A DNA stretch of 39,031 nt from a virus, in the IMG/VR virus record IMGVR_UViG_3300028920_000151, positions 1 to 39,031 of that record; one strand, given 5' to 3'. Of this stretch, positions 1 through 8,358 are shown piece after piece. The notes under the pieces are model-generated. The model was not told where the DNA came from. It did no database searches and saw only the letters and a list, made by a program, of their open reading frames with translations. The translations under genes were made by a program, and so were the position numbers. Numbering within the stretch: the first letter of the stretch is position 1; the number at the start of each line of letters is the position of its first letter.

Positions 1-165
1 TCACAAATGGTTTAGCAGCCACCGATTGGGTTCTGGCTCAGAACTACGTTACTGCTTCCATTACTAACGGTCTCGCTTCTACCAACTGGGTGCTGAGTCA
101 GGGTTATGTCACGGCCTCAATCACAAATGGTTTAGCTTCAACTTCGTGGGTGGTGAACCTACCCG
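1..165 (+). repeat. 60-bp period tandem coding repeat
   Basis: Three diverged copies begin at 1, 61 and 121. The first 16 bases at position 1 and at 121 are identical, exactly two periods apart, while the middle copy differs at synonymous positions. It encodes the 20-residue fibre repeat and continues beyond the left edge. Confidence 0.75.
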
Positions 166-731
166 TCAGTACGTTCACGAATGATGCTGGCTATGTAGGT
201 ACGTCTGATTTTAATGAAGGTGTTGTTAAGATCAATGCCAATGCAGATGGATCTGACCCACAATATTCCTTGTCAGATGGTGTCGAACAGCAACTCACTT
301 ATACCGCACCGCCTCAACTTGACCCGACATCAGATTTTCCAGAGAACGGTACAAACGACTGGAATGCCATATACTACACGAACGGTGTTTCAACAAACAT
401 TTTCTTGGAGAATCAAGTTTTGGGACAAGCACAGTTCTGGAGAATGGACGTGTCGTGGTCAAACAAAGCAGTGAATTCTGCTGCTGGTTTGTCTTGGATA
501 ATTGAGAATCCGGTCAGTGGATTCCGTCGAACGATGCAGATAACGTTACCGAATGGTATTACTTCTGGACGAACTACTTTCCCGGTTATCTACACATACA
601 CAGATACGAATTCTGCGGCACCGCCTCTTGGTGGTGGGCTTGGTGGTTACGAGTTTTACTTGAGGGCTGACGATGATGATTTCGATGTAACAGTCAACGA
701 TGTTACAAGGCACTGTCCGCAGCATAATTAG
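1..731 (+). CDS. Phage tail-fibre-like protein, 5' truncated
   Basis: The reading frame is open from the left edge (first full codon at base 3) to TAG at 729-731, so the start lies outside the window. The N-terminal visible part consists of a 20-residue repeat of the type TNGLA-[AS]-T-x-WVL-x-Q-x-YVTASI, present about 2.5 times, followed by FTNDAGYV, a motif frequent in phage fibre repeats. The remaining roughly 180 residues are Thr/Asn/Gly-rich and look beta-rich, with no catalytic motif that I recognise. The gene ends 8 bases before the next one, suggesting a shared transcript. Codon use is more AT-rich than in genes after 2.1 kb. A structural fibre or spike role is an inference from repeat style and context; the exact product is unknown. 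Confidence 0.6.
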   Translation, partial: TNGLAATDWVLAQNYVTASITNGLASTNWVLSQGYVTASITNGLASTSWVVNLPVSTFTNDAGYVGTSDFNEGVVKINANADGSDPQYSLSDGVEQQLTYTAPPQLDPTSDFPENGTNDWNAIYYTNGVSTNIFLENQVLGQAQFWRMDVSWSNKAVNSAAGLSWIIENPVSGFRRTMQITLPNGITSGRTTFPVIYTYTDTNSAAPPLGGGLGGYEFYLRADDDDFDVTVNDVTRHCPQHN

Positions 732-739
732 GAGATGAA

Positions 740-2104
740 ATGAAGAAGTGGATTGGTATTGCTCTGTTACTCATGGTTTCGACTTCATTCTCAGCGGAGA
801 CCAATCCTCCAACTTGGTCAGCTAAGTATTGGGCCAGCACCAACGGTTTCACGGGTTCGTTGTCTGTAAAGCCTTCGTTTAGTGACAGTTACATGATTTA
901 TACCAACGGGATTAGCACCGGTGTACTGACAAAGGATATAGATCAAGATGCAGTGGCTGCTTTTAAGAACAGCCAGAACAAACCTGTGTCTGTCCTGATG
1001 CTAATCACACCGTCAGGTGATTTGATACCCGCCCATACGAACAGAGTGTGGAAGCTTCCCGACGAGAACGAGTTCAAGGTAGGGAAAGTGGACTCCAAAG
1101 AGATCGTTATCAATAATCACAAAGCTGTTGACGATGCCGATCTGAAAGAGAAGACATATGATCGTCCAAGAGATCTTCTTCTGTATTACGGTTATCTCAA
1201 CTCGTTCAATAGTGCAACTCACGGTTGGAATAATGAGAAGGTTGCTCAGGAGATGGCACAGTACAGTCTGTTCGTGTTTGGCAACGGTGTGACCGATCCC
1301 ACACATCCAGACTACAACAACGCTACCCAGATCATTCATCGTGTGAAGGCGTTGAATCCGAACGGTTTGATTTTTGGTTATGTTGCTGCTACGGAGACTT
1401 ACGAGAACTTTGTGACCAAGGCCGATCAGGTCAATGCTGTAGATGCTGATGGAGTGTTTATTGACAGTGCCGGCTATGACTATGGGGTGAACCGTTCCAA
1501 TTTCAATGTGCGGGTGGATTACATACACGGCCTGAGTGACGCCAATATGGCTTTCGCTAACGCTTGGAACACTGATCACATTCTTGGCACCAACAACGAC
1601 GCTTCGTATCCGAACGCAACGTGGAACCCGAATCTCTTGCAATCAAGTCTGCAAGCTGAGCAGGACTGGGTGCTGATGGAGAGCTTCCCGGTCAATACAA
1701 CAGCATGGGGTGATGGAGGCTACGAGGGGAAAGCCGAGTGGTATTCACGTGCCGCAAAGATGGTGACCTTGCGGAACGAGTATGACATAAAATTTGCTGG
1801 TTGCATAGTTATCAATAACGCCAACGTCAATGGACAGGGCCTCTTTGATTTCGGGTTCGTATCGGCTATGATGTGGTGCCTGGATGCCTTCGGTAGCTCG
1901 GACACAGCGTACGGTGCAAGCACAGCACAAGTGAAGTGGTGGGACAGACCTGACATTACAAGTATGGGTAAAATCTGGGACGTTGCGCCTGCGACGCTGG
2001 AAGACAAGAACGATGCTGACGTCTATATGCGGTACTCCGGGTGCGGTCAACTCAAGTTGGATTTCTCAACAGGAGCGCAGACAAACAGCATCACCAAGTG
2101 GTAA
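740..2104 (+). CDS. Secreted TIM-barrel glycoside-hydrolase-like protein
   Basis: A 454-residue protein with a typical Sec signal peptide: MKK, a hydrophobic core to about residue 15, then SFSA before the likely cleavage at residue 19. From about residue 145 the sequence has the look of a TIM-barrel hydrolase of the GH114/spherulin-4-like type: a DLLLYYGYLNS strand, LFVFGNG, a strand ending in GLIFGYVAA, then DADGVFIDSAGYDYG. The acidic residues at strand ends are possible catalytic positions. The family call rests on strand pattern only. AGGAG precedes the ATG by about 5 bases. It lies between fibre-type genes, so it may act on a cell-surface glycan. An export signal is unusual for a protein assembled into virions in the cytoplasm. 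The gene shares the AT-richer composition of the gene before it. Confidence 0.55.
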   Translation: MKKWIGIALLLMVSTSFSAETNPPTWSAKYWASTNGFTGSLSVKPSFSDSYMIYTNGISTGVLTKDIDQDAVAAFKNSQNKPVSVLMLITPSGDLIPAHTNRVWKLPDENEFKVGKVDSKEIVINNHKAVDDADLKEKTYDRPRDLLLYYGYLNSFNSATHGWNNEKVAQEMAQYSLFVFGNGVTDPTHPDYNNATQIIHRVKALNPNGLIFGYVAATETYENFVTKADQVNAVDADGVFIDSAGYDYGVNRSNFNVRVDYIHGLSDANMAFANAWNTDHILGTNNDASYPNATWNPNLLQSSLQAEQDWVLMESFPVNTTAWGDGGYEGKAEWYSRAAKMVTLRNEYDIKFAGCIVINNANVNGQGLFDFGFVSAMMWCLDAFGSSDTAYGASTAQVKWWDRPDITSMGKIWDVAPATLEDKNDADVYMRYSGCGQLKLDFSTGAQTNSITKW

Positions 2105-2122
2105 AATGTTGGAGTGAATACG

Positions 2123-4717
2123 ATGCGATACAAAGCTTTTCTTGGAGCGCTGGCCGCGGGCCTGCTCTTCCTTACCGGATGTGCCAGTGAAAAAGTATTC
2201 GTTGAGCGTTCGACCTACGTCGAAAAGATAGGCCGTGGTCCGGCCGCCGCCGCTGAATCGTCACCCGCTCCGAAAATCGAAATCCCGCGCTTCAGCGCCA
2301 TGCGCAGCCCCAACAGTATCTACTCACAGCTGGGGATCAGGGGCGTTACCGACCAGATCTACGGTACCAATGCATCGCTTTACGCCGGCTATCTTGTAAA
2401 GCTCGGGCCTACGGGCGAGTTCGACGTGTCTGTACTACCCAGCTCGCTGACGCCCACTGTCTGGAACAAGGTACTATATATTGACGGCACTAACGGCAAC
2501 GACGACACCAATTACACGGGGACCGTGAGCAATCCCTACAAGACGTTTACGAACGCCCTGGCCCATGCCGAGGACGAAACTGTATTCGTTTTCGCCCCAG
2601 GCACCTATGCCGGGACAACGGTTACCGACACCAACATCTACGACATTACCCTGGTCGGTCTCGATCCCACGAACACCTATTTCTCGTCTACGATTCGGTT
2701 CAACAACGACCTGGGCGGCCCCAAGAGCGCGAACCGTATCGACCTGTATCGGATCAATGTGTCGACGATCCGACAGCAGCAGTACCACCATTTGAACGTA
2801 CACCTTTACGACCGGGCCATTGTAGGCAACATCGAGCGTCAGTACCCGTCGGCGGTCAACAGCCACCTGACGGTGGAGCGCGACCCCTCAATTACTTTAT
2901 CGACGCCTATAACCGGTGTGACGAACAGCACAGAGATCCTGAGCCACAACGCGGAGGATATGGTGTACGACGCCAGTGTAGCGGCCGACTGGTGGACTAA
3001 CGTGTTCGGCGCCACCCCGACGACCATCGAGGGCGCCCTGGACAGCCTGGCGTCCCGAGCGCTTATCGTAGAGGGCACAAACGTAGGGCAGATGGCCTAT
3101 TGGAACGGCACGAATTGGAACCTGGTAGCTACGGGACGCGTGGACCAGGTACTGTACGGCGGCCCCGTACCGTTCTGGGACGAGATCGACATCACCTTTA
3201 CCAACGGCGTGCCCGGTAACTTTGTACCGGACCTTGACGGCGTCTATAGCCTGGGAAGCAGTACCCAACAATGGCTGAATCTATGGCTGTCGGGCACGGT
3301 AATGATCGACGGGACGAACATCTTCGACCTGTTGACCCTGGAACAAGTGTTATCGGCCGGCAATGTGGCGACCAACACGATCACCGCCGGCGGCTTCCGT
3401 ACAGAGGTCACGAACGTTATTGATCAGGTCGAACCGGCGGGTGCCATCTACGCGCTAGGCGGTCCGGTATCTTCGTGGCAATCGTTTACGCCCGCTCGAT
3501 CGGGCGTGCTGACGAACATCGTCTTCGCCTCCGCCGGGTCTTCGTGGACGCCGACGCTAAAGGTATACAGCGGACAGGGCACCGGGGGTACAGAGTTATA
3601 TTCTGCGGTGCATTCGAACTGGAGCGGTCCCCTGACGTACGTCTCCTTCACCTGCAATGTACCGGTAGTGGCGGAAAACACTTATACCTTCTACATCTCT
3701 GCACATGCTCCGGTGAACAACGACCCGGGTACGTATACCCGTGGGCGCTCCAATATAACGCCGACCCAGGATATCCCGTTCACTACATACATGCGTATCG
3801 GCCAAAATGTCGCGCCTACAGGCGGCGTCCTGACCTTGGATACATTTTATGTGACCGGCGACGTGTATTTTGACGCTACGAATACGTTCTATCTGGGCGG
3901 TGTGGACATTCACGACATATTCGGAGCGTTAAACGCGACCAATTACTGGAGCAACACCAACACGTTTGAGAAAGATATCATTTGCCAAGGTCTGATAGAC
4001 GCCCAGGATATGACGATGGAAGTCGACGCCTCAAACGATACCCAGGTCGTAAACCTGCGAACGTTGAGCAACTACGTGGGCAGTGCCGGGGGCATAACGT
4101 TGCACGGCCAGGGCGTCTGGCTATCAACGACGTCGACCGTTTACTACGGCACTATCTTCGACCACGAACCATATCCGGTGTGTACGCTGGGTGAAATCGC
4201 CGCTCAGCCGTACAAGATCCAGATCGTGGGGTCCGGTAAGGCCGGGTTTGAGTTCGTACTCTGGACGACAAATAATGTTATCGCAACCAACGCCTCCGGG
4301 ACTACGATTTACTGGCATTCCGGCGACGGCGGCATTGGACCCGGCGGCCAGGTCTACTCCACGGAGTCCGGTGGCCTTACAAATGAACTGTGGGTGACCA
4401 ATGGTGATTACACTAACCAAATGGGTCAGTATGTGTCAAGCCCGCCTGCCACAGCGCCAGCGGGCGTTACCAATGACGGCATCAATGTATACTGGAATGC
4501 GGCTACGAGTACCATTTACTACATCAATTCTGGCCTGGGGATTACCAACGAATGTGGCACGTACTACACGCCCGGCATCCCGGGTGACCCGTACACGGCC
4601 GTCGGCGATGCGGATTCGTTCCTGGTCGACTGGCAAAGCAACACGAGCACGGTCTACGTGGTATCGCCGAACCTGGAGTATCAGAACTTGATCGGAACGT
4701 ACGTGAGTGCGCCGTAA
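2123..4717 (+). CDS. Lipoprotein-signal beta-helix fibre-like protein
   Basis: An 864-residue protein. I chose ATG 2123 because GGAG at 2111-2114 is 8 bases upstream and overlaps the alternative GTG at 2114. The N-terminus is a lipoprotein signal: basic start, hydrophobic stretch, lipobox LTGC with Cys20. Residues about 120-200 (DGTNGNDD, NPYKTFTNALAHA, FVFAPGTYAGT) resemble the start of pectate-lyase-like parallel beta-helices (DUF1565 type). A segment DGVYSLGSSTQQWLNLW resembles phage fibre repeats. Residues about 450-560 look like a jelly-roll module (WQSFTPARSG to YTFYISAHAP). The C-terminal 200 residues contain diverged repeats around STSTVYYG, GTTIYWHSG, TSTIYYINSG and TSTVYVVS. I cannot assign an enzymatic activity. 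A lipid anchor on a fibre-like protein is unexpected; a surface-exposed host-modifying protein is an alternative to a virion role. Confidence 0.6.
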   Translation: MRYKAFLGALAAGLLFLTGCASEKVFVERSTYVEKIGRGPAAAAESSPAPKIEIPRFSAMRSPNSIYSQLGIRGVTDQIYGTNASLYAGYLVKLGPTGEFDVSVLPSSLTPTVWNKVLYIDGTNGNDDTNYTGTVSNPYKTFTNALAHAEDETVFVFAPGTYAGTTVTDTNIYDITLVGLDPTNTYFSSTIRFNNDLGGPKSANRIDLYRINVSTIRQQQYHHLNVHLYDRAIVGNIERQYPSAVNSHLTVERDPSITLSTPITGVTNSTEILSHNAEDMVYDASVAADWWTNVFGATPTTIEGALDSLASRALIVEGTNVGQMAYWNGTNWNLVATGRVDQVLYGGPVPFWDEIDITFTNGVPGNFVPDLDGVYSLGSSTQQWLNLWLSGTVMIDGTNIFDLLTLEQVLSAGNVATNTITAGGFRTEVTNVIDQVEPAGAIYALGGPVSSWQSFTPARSGVLTNIVFASAGSSWTPTLKVYSGQGTGGTELYSAVHSNWSGPLTYVSFTCNVPVVAENTYTFYISAHAPVNNDPGTYTRGRSNITPTQDIPFTTYMRIGQNVAPTGGVLTLDTFYVTGDVYFDATNTFYLGGVDIHDIFGALNATNYWSNTNTFEKDIICQGLIDAQDMTMEVDASNDTQVVNLRTLSNYVGSAGGITLHGQGVWLSTTSTVYYGTIFDHEPYPVCTLGEIAAQPYKIQIVGSGKAGFEFVLWTTNNVIATNASGTTIYWHSGDGGIGPGGQVYSTESGGLTNELWVTNGDYTNQMGQYVSSPPATAPAGVTNDGINVYWNAATSTIYYINSGLGITNECGTYYTPGIPGDPYTAVGDADSFLVDWQSNTSTVYVVSPNLEYQNLIGTYVSAP

Positions 4718-4734
4718 AAACAGGGAAAAAAGAC

Positions 4735-4764
4735 TTGCCGAGGGATTGAGCCCAGTGGTATAGT
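4735..4764 (+). promoter_or_regulatory. Candidate sigma70-type promoter for the Cys-rich fibre gene
   Basis: TTGCCG at 4735-4740 and TATAGT at 4759-4764 are separated by 18 bases. The site lies in the 77-base gap after the lipoprotein gene and 30 bases before ATG 4795, which has GAGAGGAG upstream. It would allow separate expression of the fibre. Confidence 0.4.
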
Positions 4765-4794
4765 AATGTCATTGACTGAGAGGAGTATACGACC

Positions 4795-6942
4795 ATGCCT
4801 AATATCGCCAAATTCCAATACGTCATTGCCGAAAATAACATATCGGTCGGCGGAGATATTTCAGTTGCTGGGGCCGTGTGTGCGGCCTGTCTCTACGGTG
4901 ACGGCTCCAACTTATCCGGTATTGTCGGCGGTGCCGACACTCAGATCCAATACAACAACGCGGGTTCACTTGCCGGGGATGCGGGCCTGGTCTATAACTG
5001 CGGCACAAACAAGCTGACTGTGGGTGGCGATATCGCAGCGACGGCGTTTTGTGGCCTTCATTGGGGTAGCGTTAAAGAAGCAACGTCGGTATGCAGCCCA
5101 GCTGCTACGCCTATGCTCATCTTCGCGGACGGTGGTGCGGCCCAAGTGCTTGTCAACGCAACCGATCTCAAGTCCTGCGGACTCCTCTGCGCGGGCGGCG
5201 ACCTCAACGTTGCGGGCGATATCAACCTCGCTGGTGGTGACATGTGCGTCCCCGTGAACACGGATATGTGCCTGTACATTACAACGGCCGGCTGTCATCT
5301 GTACGTAAGTGGCGGTGACCTGCGCATGGGCGCAAACAATATCTGTGCCACGGCCTTCTACGGCTCCGGGGCAAACCTTACGGCACTTGACCCCGCCAAC
5401 ATTGTGCAGGACGGCGCAACCGACGCCCAGGTCATGACCTGGTGCAACGCCTGCGGTTGCTGGACGCCAATGGATGTCTCGGTAACGCCGGGAGGGGCCG
5501 ATACCCAGGTCCAGTTCAACGACGGAGGATCGTTCGACGGCGACCCTGGACTGACCTGGAACAAGACACTGAATAGTTTAAGAGTCTTTGGGGATGTTAA
5601 AACATGTACTGTTTGGGGCACCGGCAATTTGCATTTGGGCGCTTGCTCCGGCTACGTGAACGTGTTTTGTAACTTCTGTGCAAGCTGCGGTGTAAGAACC
5701 AGCTTGGTTAGGGACACAAATTCTGATCTTGTTCTGGATTCCGCATGCGGGGTAATCTGTGCGGCCGCGCCTCTTTGTGCTAACTGTATAGATAGTTGTG
5801 AAATCTTTGGCGGCGTCTCGGGGCTCTACCTCACTGGGGACACATGTATTGCGGCGGGGGATCTTGATGTAGGCGGATGCGTGATCACCGAGAAAATCGT
5901 CGGGGATAACGATCTCATGCTCTGTTTAACTGCGGGTTACTTATGCGTGGCGGGCTGTGATCTTAGGGCAGGCGCAAACAATATCTGTGCCACGGCCTTC
6001 TACGGCTCCGGGGCAAACCTTACGGCACTTGACCCCGCCAACATTGCGCAGGACGGTGCTTCTCCCGGTGAGGTTCTGATGTGGTGTAGTGGTTGCTGGC
6101 AGCCGCAGGCCGCCGGCGGGGGAACCCCTGCTGGCGCCAATACCCAGGTCCAGTTCAACAACTCCGGATCGTTTGGGGCCAGTGCCGGGATGACCTGGAA
6201 TGGGTCATACTTGACTGCCCGCAATCTCGGTGCGACATGCAATGTGACCGCTCCCGACGGGTATTTGGGGTGTCTCCATGTGTCGGGAGGCTCAATTGAG
6301 TACGTCGGGTGTGGTGGGCAGATCAGCCTTGACACAAATGCTGCGGGCTCTTGGGTCTGTGCGATTGCCGGGAAGGGCTTCAAAGGCGCTTGTGTAGAAG
6401 CGACAATTGTGAAGGGCTCAACGTGCGTGGCTTCCGACAAGGTTAAGACAGACTGCCTGATCGGTTGTTCACCAATCAATGTATATGCCGACATGTGTAG
6501 TTGTGGCACAATATGTGCAACTGATATTTGCGCGTGCTCCGTCAGTGCGCCTAACGATCTCGTACTAAGTGGCGGTAACGTATGTATTGATCCCGGTCTA
6601 GGGGACGCGTATGTTTCGGCGGGCGACCTTATTTTGGCTGGGAACCTGATAGCCAATGGGGGCTCCGTCTGTGCGCCTGACGCTCTCACACTTACTGCAG
6701 GTGGCAGTAGCGTATGTGTGGGGAACGTTGACCTTCGGGGCCCCAGCGTAAAAGCTTGTTTCGAGTGCTTTTTTGCGGGGCAGAGTATTTGTGCCTGCGG
6801 TAATATCGAAGCCGTGTTTGACATCATGGCCTATGGCGCAGTTTGTGCAGATGGTTACTACACCGCTGGAAACATTCAGGGCGCAACCGGGGCTCGCTGC
6901 GGCATCTGCTTCTGTAACGGTATTGCAATCATTATCCCATAA
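4795..6942 (+). CDS. Cysteine-rich phage tail-fibre protein
   Basis: A 715-residue protein without a signal peptide. It contains three copies of a fibre motif, [PV]-x-GA[DN]TQ[IV]Q[FY]N[DN]xGS followed by a short strand (about residues 45, 240 and 450), and copies of YGSGANLT or YGDGSNLS, both typical of phage tail fibres. It has about 56 cysteines (close to 8%), many as CxxC, CxC or VCA/ICA at the ends of short beta-strands (ICATDICACSV, GICFCNG). Metal-binding motifs such as zinc ribbons do not recur in an ordered way, so the cysteines look distributed over a repetitive beta-fold. GGAG before the ATG supports the start. The fibre assignment is fairly secure. The purpose of the cysteines (disulfide cross-links, metal or mineral binding, receptor contact) is unknown. 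Confidence 0.75.
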   Translation: MPNIAKFQYVIAENNISVGGDISVAGAVCAACLYGDGSNLSGIVGGADTQIQYNNAGSLAGDAGLVYNCGTNKLTVGGDIAATAFCGLHWGSVKEATSVCSPAATPMLIFADGGAAQVLVNATDLKSCGLLCAGGDLNVAGDINLAGGDMCVPVNTDMCLYITTAGCHLYVSGGDLRMGANNICATAFYGSGANLTALDPANIVQDGATDAQVMTWCNACGCWTPMDVSVTPGGADTQVQFNDGGSFDGDPGLTWNKTLNSLRVFGDVKTCTVWGTGNLHLGACSGYVNVFCNFCASCGVRTSLVRDTNSDLVLDSACGVICAAAPLCANCIDSCEIFGGVSGLYLTGDTCIAAGDLDVGGCVITEKIVGDNDLMLCLTAGYLCVAGCDLRAGANNICATAFYGSGANLTALDPANIAQDGASPGEVLMWCSGCWQPQAAGGGTPAGANTQVQFNNSGSFGASAGMTWNGSYLTARNLGATCNVTAPDGYLGCLHVSGGSIEYVGCGGQISLDTNAAGSWVCAIAGKGFKGACVEATIVKGSTCVASDKVKTDCLIGCSPINVYADMCSCGTICATDICACSVSAPNDLVLSGGNVCIDPGLGDAYVSAGDLILAGNLIANGGSVCAPDALTLTAGGSSVCVGNVDLRGPSVKACFECFFAGQSICACGNIEAVFDIMAYGAVCADGYYTAGNIQGATGARCGICFCNGIAIIIP
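5329..5404 (+). repeat. 76-bp exact direct repeat, copy 1
   Basis: Identical over 76 bases to 5971-6046, 642 bases downstream in the same frame of the fibre gene. It encodes GANNICATAFYGSGANLT and continues through LDPANI. Flanking sequence differs, so this is a recent internal duplication or a gene-conversion tract. Confidence 0.9.
5971..6046 (+). repeat. 76-bp exact direct repeat, copy 2
   Basis: Second copy of the repeat at 5329-5404. Homology breaks at the base before the copy and at the base after it, with a short GCAGGACGG tract again shared downstream. It could mediate recombination that shortens or lengthens the fibre. Confidence 0.9.
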
Positions 6943-6951
6943 AGTATGGGA
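6935..6951 (+). terminator. Hairpin across the fibre-gene stop codon
   Basis: TCCCATA, loop AAG, TATGGGA: a 7-bp perfect stem that spans the TAA at 6940-6942. No U-tract follows, so it may be an RNA-processing or mRNA-end structure rather than an intrinsic terminator. Confidence 0.35.
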
Positions 6952-6994
6952 CGCAGCTTAAAATTACTTGCAATATACGCAACATGTGATAGGG

Positions 6995-7020
6995 TATATA
7001 AGATCAGATACGGTATCTGA
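6995..7020 (+). promoter_or_regulatory. AT-rich element followed by a perfect palindrome (operator-like)
   Basis: TATATA at 6995-7000 could be a -10 element (TTGCAA at 6968-6973 is 21 bases upstream, too far for a good -35). Immediately downstream, TCAGATAC at 7004-7011 and GTATCTGA at 7013-7020 form a perfect 8-bp inverted repeat around one base, the geometry of a dimeric repressor site. It precedes the start at 7043 by 22 bases. Confidence 0.35.
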
Positions 7021-7042
7021 AATAACGTATGGAGGAATGGAG

Positions 7043-7303
7043 ATGCCAAAGTTGACCCCGGAAGAACGGAAGGCCCTGCAGGAAGCACGCCGGGCAAAGC
7101 GCAAGGCCCTCAAGGACCTTGAAGAGTCAAAGAAGAATGACGCCCAGGTCAAGTCCCTGATCGAGACACGTGATCGGGCTAAAGCCGATCTCAAGGCCGT
7201 CCAGGAACTTGTGCGTCCGAAGCGTAAAGCCCTTCGGGAAGCGCAGCAGGCGTTGATTGCTAAGCTGACGACCTTCCTGCCGGCCGAACTCAAGAAGGTA
7301 TAA
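7043..7303 (+). CDS. Small charged helical protein (tandem paralogue A)
   Basis: An 86-residue protein, MPKLTPEERKALQEARRAK at the start. ATG 7043 is chosen because GGAGG at 7031-7035 is 7 bases upstream; the in-frame ATG at 7037 is only 1 base from it. The sequence is rich in Lys, Arg, Glu and Ala and should form long alpha-helices or a coiled coil. It is similar over its second half to the protein encoded next (spacing 2 bases): VRPKRKALREAQQALIAKL here against VARAKRRVVRETQKAVVAAL there, both ending FLPAELK or LLPDKLK. Function is unknown; a nucleic-acid-binding or scaffold role is conceivable from charge only. Confidence 0.7.
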   Translation: MPKLTPEERKALQEARRAKRKALKDLEESKKNDAQVKSLIETRDRAKADLKAVQELVRPKRKALREAQQALIAKLTTFLPAELKKV

Positions 7304-7305
7304 CG

Positions 7306-7572
7306 ATGCCCCGTCCTAAGGAAACAAAAGAAGAGCGGCGGGCCCGCTTCGAGAAACGACGTCAGCGACGTAAGAAGCTGAAGGAACTCGAACAAGAGAA
7401 GCAGGCTGAGCCGGAGTTCAAGGCCTTGCTCGACGCACGTACAGTCGCGCAGCAGGAATACAGGGCGGCATCCGACGTGGCCCGCGCCAAGCGTCGGGTT
7501 GTCCGAGAGACCCAAAAGGCCGTAGTAGCGGCCCTGGAGGACTTGCTACCAGACAAACTGAAAAACACGTAG
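7306..7572 (+). CDS. Small charged helical protein (tandem paralogue B)
   Basis: An 88-residue Lys/Arg/Glu-rich protein (MPRPKETKEERRARFEKRR), paralogous to the product of the gene just upstream. The ATG comes 2 bases after that gene's stop, and no clear ribosome site separates them, so translation is probably coupled. Shared features are a basic N-terminus, a central [AE]xF or xVK segment before a helix, then xRxKRxxxRExQxAxxAxL and a conserved Leu-Pro-x-x-Leu-Lys end. No domain is recognised. Confidence 0.7.
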   Translation: MPRPKETKEERRARFEKRRQRRKKLKELEQEKQAEPEFKALLDARTVAQQEYRAASDVARAKRRVVRETQKAVVAALEDLLPDKLKNT

Positions 7573-7614
7573 AACACGCTCGCATACGAAACAGCGAATT
7601 AACGTGAGGAAACT

Positions 7615-8358
7615 ATGGGAAAGCCGAAAACGACCCGCCTGGTATGTACCTGGGGGATACGCCGATCGGGCAACCGCGTAGTCGCGGCCTGGATCGCTAA
7701 CCAGTACGAGCCTCCGGTGCATAATCCCGTCAACCCGAGCATGGACTACCTGCTGAAATGCCATCGTGAGGGGAAACCCGCCGAGGGCCATCACAAATGG
7801 CAGGAAACCGTCACGGCCCGGGTCCTACCATTCGAAGACCACAAGATCGAGTCTGTGGCCGTTGTGGAACCTAATCGCGGTTTCTGCCGGGCTATCGGGG
7901 AATCGGAGAACACGCATCTTGCGGTGATTCTGCGCGATCCCTACAACCTGTTCGCGACTCGGGTTAAGCACTATGAACTGCTGTCGCCTACGGGTAAGTG
8001 GATCGATACGCGAATGGCCACGCGACAATGGGTAAAATACGCCCGGGCCTTTACCGGTGACGCGGAGCTGCCTGAGGGCACGCTGTGTGTCTCGTACAAC
8101 AAGTTCCTGGCCGACCTATCCTATCGGAAGGAGATCAGCAAGCGGGTTGGCGGTACATTCGATGACAGCAGCCTGGATATCGTTGACGACAACGGTGGGG
8201 GCAGCAGCTTCGATGGTACGGAATACAACGGGAGTGGCCGTGAGATGCCGGTTATGGAGCGTTGGAGGATTTACGCAGACAACAAGGCATTTCGCAGCCT
8301 CTTTACGAAAGAGATACGGGAGCTCTCGAAAGAGATCTTCGACTTTAACCCATTCTAA
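7615..8358 (+). CDS. Sulfotransferase-like P-loop protein 1
   Basis: A 247-residue protein with the layout of PAPS-dependent sulfotransferases: a strand plus 5'-phosphosulfate-type loop GIRRSGNRVVAAW (residues 14-26), and a 3'-phosphate-binding-type strand VILRDPYNLFATR (R107, D108). Near the C-terminus GGGSSFD (residues 194-200) is followed by M-x-x-x-RW. The same signatures occur in the protein at 26793-27518, so the two are paralogues. The acceptor is unknown; glycan, protein, lipid and modified DNA base are all open. The gene is followed 28 bases later by a GT9-like glycosyltransferase, suggesting a joint glycan-modifying function. GTGAGGA lies 5 bases before the ATG. Fold confidence is moderate and catalytic activity is inferred. 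Confidence 0.6.
   Translation: MGKPKTTRLVCTWGIRRSGNRVVAAWIANQYEPPVHNPVNPSMDYLLKCHREGKPAEGHHKWQETVTARVLPFEDHKIESVAVVEPNRGFCRAIGESENTHLAVILRDPYNLFATRVKHYELLSPTGKWIDTRMATRQWVKYARAFTGDAELPEGTLCVSYNKFLADLSYRKEISKRVGGTFDDSSLDIVDDNGGGSSFDGTEYNGSGREMPVMERWRIYADNKAFRSLFTKEIRELSKEIFDFNPF

Noticed and set aside
6000-6827. Long 275-codon open frame on the minus strand under the Cys-rich fibre
   Set aside because: No ribosome site. It is a by-product of the GC-rich, repetitive coding strand, and its peptide is Pro/Ser/Thr-biased shadow sequence.
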